Source: Glandiceps talaboti
Taxonomy: Eukaryota > Hemichordata > Enteropneusta > Spengelidae
Length of the DNA stretch: 64,000 nt
NCBI RefSeq assembly: GCF_964340395.1
Contig: NC_135551.1
Coordinates: forward strand, 27,802,880-27,866,879
Direction of reading: 5' to 3'
Shown here: positions 1-10,285 of the stretch, piece by piece
How the letters are laid out: each line of letters opens with the position of its first letter
How positions within the stretch are numbered: position 1 is the first letter of the stretch
Notes under the pieces: generated by a model
Seen by the model: the letters and a program-made list of their open reading frames with translations, nothing else
Databases searched by the model: none
Told to the model about the DNA's origin: nothing
Program-made: the position numbers and the translations under genes

Positions 1-2130
1 AGAACCAGTGGAATGACAGCCGCCACTCTATAAAATAAGTGGAATGACAGCATTTTCAATGTTTTAGAACTGGAATGACAGCATTTCTAGGTGGTAAACA
101 GTGGAATGACACCCTTTTCTACATTCAGTTAGTTGAATGACACCCTCTGCACTGTAGAACCAGTGGAATGACAGCCGCCACTCTATAAAATAAGTGGAAT
201 GACAGCATTTTTAATGCTTTGGAACTGGAATGACAGCATTTCTAGGTGGTAAACAGTGGAATGACACCCTTTTCTACATTCAGTTAGTTGAATGACACAC
301 TCTGCACTGTAAAACCAGTGGAATGACAGCCGCCACTCTATAAAATAAGTGGAATGACAGCATTTTCAATGCTTTAGAACTGGAATGACAGCATTTCTAG
401 GTGGTAAACAGTGGAATGACACCCTTTTCTACAATCAGTTAGTTGAATGACACACTCTGCACTGTAGAACCACTGGAATGACAGCCGCCACTCTATAAAA
501 TAAGTGGAATGACAGCATTTTCAATGCTTTAGAACTGGAATGACAGCATTTCTAGGTGGTAAACAGTGGAATGACACCCTTTTCTACATTCAGTTAGTTG
601 AATGACACACTCTGCACTGTAGAACCAGTGGAATGACAGCCGCCACTCTATAAAATAAGTGGAATGACAGCATTTTTAATGCTTTGGAACTGGAATGACA
701 GCATTTCTAGGTGGTAAACAGTGGAATGACACCCTTTTCTACATTCAGTTAGTTGAATGACACCCTCTGCACTGTAAAACCACTGGAATGACAGCCGCCA
801 CTCTATAAAATAAGTGGAATGACAGCATTTTCAATGTTTTAGAACTGGAATGACAGCATTTCTAGGTGGTAAACAGTGGAATGACACCCTTTTCTACATT
901 CAGTTAGTTGAATGACACACTCTGCACTGTAGACCAGTGGAATGACAGCCGCCACTCTATAAAATAAGTGGAATGACAGCATTTTTAATGCTTTGGAACT
1001 GGAATGACAGCATTTCTAGGTGGTAAACAGTGGAATGACACCCTTTTCTACATTCAGTTAGTTGAATGACACCCTCTGCACTGTAGAACCAGTGGAATGA
1101 CAGCCGCCACTCTATAAAATAAGTGGAATGACAGCATTTTTAATGCTTTGGAACTGGAATGACAGCATTTCTAGGTGGTAAACAGTGGAATGACACCCTT
1201 TTCTACATTCAGTTAGTTGAATGACACACTCTGCACTGTAAAACCAGTGGAATGACAGCCGCCACTCTATAAAATAAGTGGAATGACAGCATTTTCAATG
1301 CTTTAGAACTGGAATGACAGCATTTCTAGGTGGTAAACAGTGGAATGACACCCTTTTCTACAATCAGTTAGTTGAATGACACACTCTGCACTGTAGAACC
1401 ACTGGAATGACAGCCGCCACTCTATAAAATAAGTGGAATGACAGCATTTTCAATGCTTTAGAACTGGAATGACAGCATTTCTAGGTGGTAAACAGTGGAA
1501 TGACACCCTTTTCTACATTCAGTTAGTTGAATGACACACTCTGCACTGTAGAAAAAGTGGAATGACAGCCGCCACTCTATAAAATAAGTGGAATGACAGC
1601 ATTTTTAATGCTTTGGAACTGGAATGACAGCATTTCTAGGTGGTAAACAGTGGAATGACACCCTTTTCTACATTCAGTTAGTTGAATGACACACTCTGCA
1701 CTGTAAAACCAGTGGAATGACAGCCGCCACTCTATAAAATAAGTGGAATGACAGCATTTTCAATGCTTTAGAACTGGAATGACAGCATTTCTAGGTGGTA
1801 AACAGTGGAATGACACACTTTTCTACATTCAGTTAGTTGAATGACACCCTCTGCACTGTAGAACCAGTGGAATGACAGCCGCAACTATATAAAATAAGTG
1901 GAATGACAGCATTTTTAATGCTTTGGAACTGGAATGACAGCATTTCTAGGTGGTAAACAGTGGAATGACACCCTTTTCTACATTCAGTTAGTTGAATGAC
2001 ACCCTCTGCACTGTAAAACCACTGGAATGACAGCCGCCACTCTATAAAATAAGTGGAATGACAGCATTTTCAATGTTTTAGAACTGGAATGACAGCATTT
2101 CTAGGTGGTAAACAGTGGAATGACACCCTT
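1..2130 (+). repeat. Left arm of inverted 155-bp satellite array
   Basis: About 13.7 head-to-tail copies of a 155-bp unit; unit starts fall at 1, 156, 311, 466 and so on, with one single-base deletion at the unit starting 931. Each unit contains five versions of the core TGGAATGACA spaced about 31 bp apart, so the unit looks like a diverged 5 x 31-bp repeat. Diagnostic variants (for example ACAATCAG at 431 and again at 1360, 929 bp later) show a six-unit higher-order repeat. The array already runs at base 1, so it continues beyond the window. No coding capacity is credible; open frames in it are by-products of the repeat. Confidence 0.97.
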
Positions 2131-2150
2131 TTCTACATTCAGTTAGTTGA
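2131..2150. other. Spacer at the centre of the satellite palindrome
   Basis: The polarity of the satellite flips here. The left arm ends ...GGAATGACACCCTT and, after 20 bases that are still partial unit sequence, the right arm starts with AAGGGGTGTCATTCC, the complementary sequence. The junction is therefore inside a unit on both sides. Confidence 0.9.
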
Positions 2151-4833
2151 AAGGGGTGTCATTCCACTGTTTACCACCTAGAAATGCTGTCATTCCAGTT
2201 CCAAAGCATTGGAAATGCTGTCATTCCACTTATTTTACAGAGTGGCGGCTGTCATTCCATTGGTTTTACAGTGCAGAGGGTGTCATTCAACTAACTGATT
2301 GTAGAAAAGGGTGTCATTCCACTGTTTACCACCTAGAAATTCTGTCATTCCAGTTCCAAAGCATTAAAAATGCTGTCATTCCACTTATTTTATAGAGTGG
2401 CGGCTGTCATTCCACTGGTTCTACAGTGCAGAGGGTGTCATTCAACTAACTGAATGTAGAAAAGGGTGTCATTCCACTGTTTACCACCTAGAAATGCTGT
2501 CATTCCAGTTCCAAAGCATTAAAAATGCTGTCATTCCACTTATTTTATAGAGTGGCGGCTGTCATTCCATTGGTTCTACAGTGCAGAGGGTGTCATTCAA
2601 CTAACTGAATGTAGAAAAGTGTGTCATTCCACTGTTTACCACCTAGAAATGCTGTCATTCCAGTTCTAAAGCATTGAAAATGCTGTCATTCCACTTATTT
2701 TATAGAGTGGCGGCTGTCATTCCACTGGTTTTACAGTGCAGAGTGTGTCATTCAACTAACTGAATGTAGAAAAGGGTGTCATTCCACTGTTTACCACCTA
2801 GAAATGCTGTCATTCCAGTTCCAAAGCATTAATAATGCTGTCATTCCACTTATTTTATAGAGTGGCGGCTGTCATTCCACTGGTTCTACAGTGCAGAGTG
2901 TGTCATTCAACTAACTGAATGTAGAAAAGGGTGTCATTCCACTGTTTACCACCTAGAAATGCTGTCATTCCAGTTCCAAAGCATTGAAAATGCTGTCATT
3001 CCACTTATTTTATAGAGTGGCGGCTGTCATTCCAGTGGTTCTACAGTGCAGAGTGTGTCATTCAACTAACTGATTGTAGAAAAGGGTGTCATTCCACTGT
3101 TTACCACCTAGAAATGCTGTCATTCCAGTTCCAAAGCATTAAAAATGCTGTCATTCCACTTATTTTATAGAGTGGCGGCTGTCATTCCAGTGGTTCTACA
3201 GTGCAGAGTGTGTCATTCAACTAACTGAATGTAGAAAAGGGTGTCATTCCACTGTTTACCACCTAGAAATGCTGTCATTCCAGTTCTAAAGCATTGAAAA
3301 TGCTGTCATTCCACTTATTTTATAGAGTGGCGGCTGTCATTCCACTGGTTTTACAGTGCAGAGGGTGTCATTCAACTAACTGAATGTAGAAAAGGGTGTC
3401 ATTCCACTGTTTACCACCTAGAAATGCTGTCATTCCAGTTCCAAAGCATTAAAAATGCTGCCATTCCACTTATTTTATAGAGTGGCGGCTGTCATTACAC
3501 TGGTTTTACAGTGCAGAGTGTGTTATTCAACTAACTGATTTTAGAAAAGGGTGTCATTCCACTGTTTACCACCTAGAAATGCTGTCATCATTCCAGTTCC
3601 AAAGCATTAAAAATGCTGTCATTCCACTTATTTTATAGAGTGGCGGCTGTCATTCCACTGGTTCTACAGTGCAGAGTGTGTCATTCAACTAACTGAATGT
3701 AGAAAAGGGTGTCATTCCACTGTTTACCACCTAGAAATGCTGTCATTCCAGTTCCAAAGCATTAAAAATGCTGTCATTCCACTTATTTTATAGAGTGGCG
3801 GCTGTCATTCCACTGGTTCTACAGTGCAGAGGGTGTCATTCAACTAACTGAATGTAGAAAAGGGTGTCATTCCACTGTTTACCACCTAGAAATGCTGTCA
3901 TTCCAGTTCCAAAGCATTAAAAATGCTGTCATTCCACTTATTTTATAGAGTGGCGGCTGTCATTCCACTGGTTCTACAGTGCAGAGGGTGTCATTCAACT
4001 AACTGAATGTAGAAAAGTGTGTCATTCCACTGTTTACCACCTAGAAATGCTGTCATTCCAGTTCTAAAGCATTGAAAATGCTGTCATTCCACTTATTTTA
4101 TAGAGTGGCGGCTGTCATTCCACTGGTTTTACAGTGCAGAGTGTGTCATTCAACTAACTGAATGTAGAAAAGGGTGTCATTCCACTGTTTACCACCTAGA
4201 AATGCTGTCATTCCAGTTCCAAAGCATTAATAATGCTGTCATTCCACTTATTTTATAGAGTGGCGGCTGTCATTCCACTGGTTCTACAGTGCAGAGTGTG
4301 TCATTCAACTAACTGAATGTAGAAAAGGGTGTCATTCCACTGTTTACCACCTAGAAATGCTGTCATTCCAGTTCCAAAGCATTGAAAATGCTGTCATTCC
4401 ACTTATTTTATAGAGTGGCGGCTGTCATTCCAGTGGTTCTACAGTGCAGAGTGTGTCATTCAACTAACTGATTGTAGAAAAGGGTGTCATTCCACTGTTT
4501 ACCACCTAGAAATGCTGTCATTCCAGTTCCAAAGCATTAAAAATGCTGTCATTCCACTTATTTTATAGAGTGGCGGCTGTCATTCCAGTGGTTCTACAGT
4601 GCAGAGTGTGTCATTCAACTAACTGAATGTAGAAAAGGGTGTCATTCCACTGTTTACCACCTAGAAATGCTGTCATTCCAGTTCTAAAGCATTGAAAATG
4701 CTGTCATTCCACTTATTTTATAGAGTGGCGGCTGTCATTCCACTGGTTTTACAGTGCAGAGGGTGTCATTCAACTAACTGAATGTAGAAAAGGGTGTCAT
4801 TCCACTGTTTACCACCTAGAAATGCTGTCATTC
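2151..4833 (-). repeat. Right arm of inverted 155-bp satellite array
   Basis: About 17.3 copies of the same 155-bp unit in reverse orientation. A nine-unit higher-order repeat is visible: the variant AAAAGTGTGTC at 2611 recurs at 4009, 1398 bp later, which is 9 x 155 plus 3, and the three extra bases are a TCA insertion seen near 3586. The five units after each of these marks carry the same order of private variants. Regular sequence stops near 4833; two stray GTCATTC motifs follow before unique DNA, only about 70 bp from the splice donor of transporter gene A. Confidence 0.97.
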
Positions 4834-4906
4834 GTTTTCCGTCATTCAGGTTGTCATTCGTTTTAGGGTCACCCGTTAAATGTCTGTCAACTATATTGTT
4901 TCTTAC

Positions 4907-6245
4907 CTGCAATTGGTGGTCCAACCATTCCTCCTATACTATATGATGCTATCGCCATGGGAAATGAAAATGGCGTATGTTCTTGTCCAACTATGTCACG
5001 GGTACAGACAAGCGAAAGTGTCAAACATGCTCCTGAAGTTAAACCAAGTAGTCCACTAAGGCTGGCAAATCCGATGTAGCTTTCAGCAAGGTTTGGTATT
5101 AGACAAACAACGCCCATTAAGGTAACCGACAATGTGTAAGTAGCCAGGGCAGGTAGGATCTTTAGATGTACGACTATTCCAGCACTAACCCTGCCAACCA
5201 AGCTAAATATTCCCGCTATTGATATGAGGAGAGACAATTGTTGAGATGTGCCAACTTGGGCTTCTGATGCTCGTGGAATTAAATGGACCATTGCACCAAC
5301 ATATACACTTACTGAAGTTACAATGGTAACTAGATATGCGACAAAACGAGGTTGTTGACACATAGCAAGATATCCATGACAGTATGAAAATGCACAAGCT
5401 GGTTTACCAGAATTGTTGGTTCCTTCTTTTTGATATTCCTTAGTTTCAAGTGCCAATGATTCTTCATCGATCTCCTCCTCCTTCTTGAAGTCTATCCTTT
5501 GTGGAATGCTTGCTTCTCGGATCGGTCTTAAGAAGGCACCACAAATACACAGATTTGCCAAAATGGCGGATTGGACCAAGAAAGCTCCTCGCCATCCATA
5601 ATAGTCGAGACAGGCTTGCATGATTGGTGGCAAAATAAACAGTAAAATACCTGGTCCTAGCTTGCATATAGTAATTGCTAGAGCATATCGACTTTGGAAG
5701 TACCTTGTCATCATTACTGGGTGTGGAGAATAACTACCAGCAAAACCCAATCCTGTAAAAGGCAAGAAGTCACTCTCCATACTCCTATAAATACAATCTC
5801 GTTATTTCAATTATAATGGAAAATATTTACCTTTGTGCATATGGTGAATGTGTAAAAATGTACATTCAAAGTATTCAAAACTTTGGTTCGTAATTCCTGG
5901 TTAATTTCCGTAAATATGGTTGTGATCGAGCAAAATAATATAAACATTTAAACATCCTATCATAACGTACCTGTCATCAAACCTACACTTGCATACAGGA
6001 AGTATATACTTGTAGCGAATGAACTAATAAACATTCCAATCGATGCTACACAACCAAATATCATTACTGTCTTTCGAGCACCAATGTAATCAGCTGTTGA
6101 TGTTCCAATACATGCTGTATGAAATGATAAAATGATTCATAATTATTTCAAGAATATAATTGAAGAACATAATATATTTCACAATGCACAATGACAGACG
6201 CATGCGTATACATACATACATACATACATACATACATACATACAT

Positions 6246-6280
<35 letters not shown>

Positions 6281-6603
6281 TACACACATACATACATACA
6301 TACATACATACATACATACATACATACATACATACATACTAGTGTATATTGAAATCATTATTCATATCTGAAACCCACATTTATAAGGTTATTACCGAAT
6401 GTATTCGAAATGTACTGAATTGATAAAATCCATGACGTTTCTTCAGCTGTTGCGTTGAAGTATCTTCTCAATTCGACAAACAGTGGACTCATCCCAAAAG
6501 CAAAATTTCCTATCAGGCCATCGGCTAAGCCTGTTGCTAAAACAATCATCCATCCCCATCCCCCATCTGGTCCTTCTGTTTGTAAACTTTCTTTATCTTT
6601 CAT
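4907..6603 (-). CDS. SLC16 (MCT-like) transporter gene A, partial
   Basis: Predicted proton/solute carrier of the major facilitator superfamily, in the plasma membrane; substrate unknown. Coding exons on the minus strand: 6603-6396, 6114-5971 and 5752-4907, with GT/AG borders and all introns in phase 1. Exon 1 encodes the SLC16 signature DGGWGW (residues 13-18) at the start of TM1; exon 2 covers TM2-3 with the RxGARKT-like turn; exon 3 covers TM4 to about TM11, including the TM5 motif RYFQSRYALA, an acidic TM6-7 loop and the invariant Arg of TM8 (FSLVGR). The last exon seen in B-D (final TM and RRRK tail) is missing: from 4906 the DNA runs into the satellite, so it is either left of the window or lost. 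The ATG at 6603 is preferred because MK(D/N)K is conserved in A, C and D; an in-frame ATG lies upstream at 6675. Confidence 0.88.
6209..6339. repeat. (TACA)n/(CA)n microsatellite in intron 1 of gene A
   Basis: Compound TACA and CA repeat filling most of the 281-bp first coding intron. The same kind of repeat occupies the same intron in genes B, C and D. Confidence 0.95.
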
Positions 6604-6862
6604 AATGCATGGAATCGTAGATCGTTGTTGGGTTGTACTCCTCAAAGTCGAATAACATGTGGAGGAATTCAGCACGGCTTCCTTGGCGGTGACGTGTACT
6701 TTGACTAACGGAAAATAATTGCACAGCCTCCAAAATAAGGAAAATAAAAGATAACAAGAAAAAAGAAATGTGACGTTTCAAGACAAATTTACTAAAATTA
6801 CTGATATCTGAATTATTAAGACGAATATGATGTTTGCCTTCGGTAATGGAAGGTTATGTTAT

Positions 6863-6899
<37 letters not shown>

Positions 6900-8526
6900 G
6901 CCAGTCAGTGGATATGATATCTCAAGCACTGCTACATCATTTCTAATGAAATGTTATATGTATATTCTATAAGAATGACAAGAAGGGTCATGCTATGAAT
7001 ATTAATGAGCCAGGTTCATAATTAACGATTTTCGGTCGGAAGACTGTATCAACCTCGACAAAGTGGATACCCATTGTATTGTTCCGGGTATTACACTATG
7101 CGACGAGATGATTGTAGAGAAACTGTATATTTTCCAAGCATTGGCTAACTTCCGTAGGTCAGTACAGTAATGAAATGTCATAATTAATATGCAGAAAGGG
7201 ATCAGGAAATATTCATCTTGGTGTCTCATCATTCAGTTTTATTTCCCCTGTATATAGACATGGTCTCGAACTTGTGTGCGTATTTCTTTGTAGTTTTACC
7301 ACTCACTGAAACATGCCCTAAGCATAAGTAATCACTGACAGAATTCTTATATCATAGGTTGGTGTTCAGATTTAACATATGAAATCTTTGGATGTTATTG
7401 TCTTTAGTAATAAACAAAGCGAGCTTTTGAAATTTCAATTTCTATTATGAGTGGAACACCTTCGAACCCCCTTTTCACCTAGGAGTCCGAACAATAGGTT
7501 GCATACAATAGGTTGGATGTTATTGTCTTTAGTAATAAACAAAGCGAGCTTTTGAAATTTCAATTTCTATTATGAGTGGAACACCTTCGAACCCCCTTTT
7601 CACCTAGGAGTCCGAACAATAGGTTGCATACGCCAGTATACTACAAAGCACGTTTGTCAGAAACTTGTTCGTGTATTATAAATATCATCAAAACTTGACT
7701 CTTGCATGCAATGCCCTCCTGTATGTCAGTAAGGACAGTATGGGCTGCCAGCTAAAACATTGATTGATTGAAGTACATGATATATAAAGACAGAGAATTG
7801 TTTGCATATCTGGAGTCAGTCTGGCACTCTACGTCTAAAACACTGTGACCCGATTTATAGTCCCTCCACCAATTTTCAAAATAACGTCAAAGTCCATTTT
7901 AGACCAAGGTTGACCAAAAATCCACACCCCGTACGCGTTTTAGATCATTACATGTTTTAAAAAAGATCAAATTTTAGATCAAAATACAATTACCTCAGGC
8001 GGCAACCTTTTTAGGCAATTAATGGTAGTTATGATATGGTAAAGGACAATGGGCCACATTTTAGACCAATTGAAGCAAAATCGAAAATAATACAGGGTGG
8101 ACCCAATTTTAGACTCTTCAGTTAAAAAAACAAACATACCATTTGAGATTAAAGGGCTAACGCATCCCAAAAGGCGGCACATATATATGTACAGTCAAAT
8201 ATTAAAGGGAAGTAGCCGCCCCCCCCCCGGGCGTTTCCTTATATGTACTACACCCCGTCGTGTATATGTTAGCTTCACTCTGATCCCGTATTATAACCTG
8301 GATCACCCAGATATTGAGATCGATGTACCAAGTGTACGGATAACACAAGACTAATCTCTTTATGGCAACACTGATACATCATGAACAAGACGTCTAGTCT
8401 CGTCTTCATAGTTGTGTATCTAAAGAGTAATACTATCCAATGTACAAATCACCATAATCTTGTAACTAATAACCTCAGACCATCTTTATAGTGGTCTGAG
8501 CTATAACTAAAGGTCAATGCACGTAC
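6604..8526. other. Leader intron of gene A; microsatellite and tandem duplication
   Basis: No coding sequence seen. It holds a (GTCT)n tract at 6866-6900, preceded by GGTTATGTTATA exactly as upstream of gene B exon 1, and a perfect tandem duplication: 7390-7506 is repeated without a change at 7515-7631. The remainder is AT-rich unique-looking sequence with a short C run at 8220. Confidence 0.7.
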
Positions 8527-8600
8527 CTTTGAGTGTATACATAGGTTTCAGTAGGAATGAGCAGAGCCAATAACTGTGTGTCGTTGTAAGTTGTATTACC
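8527..8600 (-). other. Untranslated first exon of gene A (3' part)
   Basis: On the minus strand a GTACGT donor follows ...CACTCAAAG at 8527. The adjoining sequence, including the inverted match to GAGCAGAGCCAATAACTGTG, is shared with equivalent places upstream of genes B (16583), C (24985) and D (31350). Conservation next to a good donor, 1.9 kb upstream of the ATG exon, argues for a spliced 5' leader. The true 5' end cannot be set from sequence; the end given is only where similarity fades. Confidence 0.55.
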
Positions 8601-9668
8601 ACAAAACGTCCTGTGTATTTGTTCCAGTGAAAACGTCTCTATTAGTCTTGGCAGGCTCGGTTATCCAGACTCGGCCATGAAGGTAGCCACTAGCGGTGAG
8701 GCCACTGGGCAGGTGAATATTTTAAGATCATTGATTGATGACGACTGTGACATTTCCAGTACGAACGCAGACATGCGTCTTGTCAGCGGGATGTTTGCAA
8801 TACAATTGAATAAACCCGGCTGGTACTTGTACTATTTGAATTTCGGAAGTGAGGGTTGGATGGAGGTTTTTGACATAACAATATTTTTTTTCAGACACCT
8901 AGACAGCACTTTTTCAAAGAGCAACTAGAGAGCTATTTTTTGCCATATAGAGTTCAACATTTGTTTTCATTTGACCATTGTCCTCGCGATCGCAATGGTC
9001 ACGTTGTGTTCATGAAGAGTTTTACTTTGTTTTTAAAGTTTTCTATAGTACACGTTGAATTTAATATCACGGTGCCGTGTGTCAATATTGGTATATGTCT
9101 GATGATTATTCCAAAGTTCAATCTTTTATGTTGTTTACATTTTTCTCGAATATGAATTCAATATATTTATTCAGCTGTATAAATACAAAATACAAGGTTA
9201 CAGCGCAGGACATTTTCTCTAGCTACTGGCTTCTAATAAACTTTAAATGACTCATTAAAGGTATACCATCAAACTTTTACAGGACATATGTACTTTGTTA
9301 TGATAATGAAATATATTCACAAATTACCAAATAAATATTATTATGCAGATACGTCATTAATAATTCATAGGATATTTATTACCAAACTTTAATCATATAT
9401 AGCCGTACAATGACACAAATACTTTTTAAAGAAAAAATTCAAGACTAGCGTATGCAATAAATTGATAATGTACACCAAAGTGAACCTCCGACATAAAATA
9501 ATTACACTTTTTTTGAAATAATCTTGTAACTCGTCTTTGTTAAAGAATTAAGAAAAACAGTCACAGGGTCATCTTACAAAGTTTTAGAAATGAGTTCAAA
9601 AAGATATTAAAATAAACAATAAACAAAGTTTAGATTGCAGAGGTCTTTGAAAATAAGATGACCAAATT
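8601..9668. other. Intergenic, nothing recognised
   Basis: AT-rich sequence between the leader of gene A and the 3' end of gene B. Short open frames around 8677-9155 have no recognisable domain and no splice context. Confidence 0.5.
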
Positions 9669-9674
9669 TTTATT
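9669..9674 (-). terminator. Candidate poly(A) signal of gene B
   Basis: TTTATT on the plus strand reads AATAAA on the gene strand, about 100 bp downstream of the stop codon at 9775. Confidence 0.4.
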
Positions 9675-9774
9675 TTTAATTTCTTTTGTACTTCAAAAAC
9701 GAACAGTAATACGCTTTATGTAGCACAGTTTTGAGAGGTTTTCAGAAACATACGTCACATTAAGACTAGTAGCA

Positions 9775-10215
9775 CTAAACATTCCTATTTTCAGTCTGGT
9801 CAGATGATCCCCGAGTATCAATATCACTGCCACACTTCCTTCGCCGTAGAACAAATATTTGTCCAGGAATTTGAATGATTGCACTGAATAGACCCATAGC
9901 ACCTAATGTATAGTAGACAGTGTCGTAGTTCTTACAAACATCAAAAATACGACCTGTAAAATATAAACAAATGAAATAAAATTTAGATAGCACAGGGGAT
10001 ACTGGCTGTTTAAATGATCTCGACATATTTGACATAATTGAGTACTTATGGTACTATCAAAATAAAGTATACATAGAGATATATACAGACCTATACAGAT
10101 AGACAGTTCTAGACAGATACAAATATATTATGAACACCACACACTGCGTATTTATCTAATATTCTTTTTATATATTCTTATATATATATATATATATATA
10201 TAGTATATATATACA

Positions 10216-10285
<70 letters not shown>

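Noticed and set aside
2147-2395. 82-codon open frame across the satellite centre
   Set aside because: It is built from satellite units only, with no start context, domain or splice logic; the frame exists because the 155-bp unit lacks stops in one phase for a short distance.
5203-5667. Open frames overlapping exon 3 of gene A in another frame
   Set aside because: Equivalent shadow frames appear in the same place in B, C and D because the coding exons are conserved; the SLC16 frame is the one with family motifs.
8474-8500. CTCAGACC/GGTCTGAG hairpin near the gene A leader as a regulatory element
   Set aside because: It recurs near gene D at 30197-30220 but at a very different distance from the leader donor, and is absent near B and C; probably part of a dispersed repeat.
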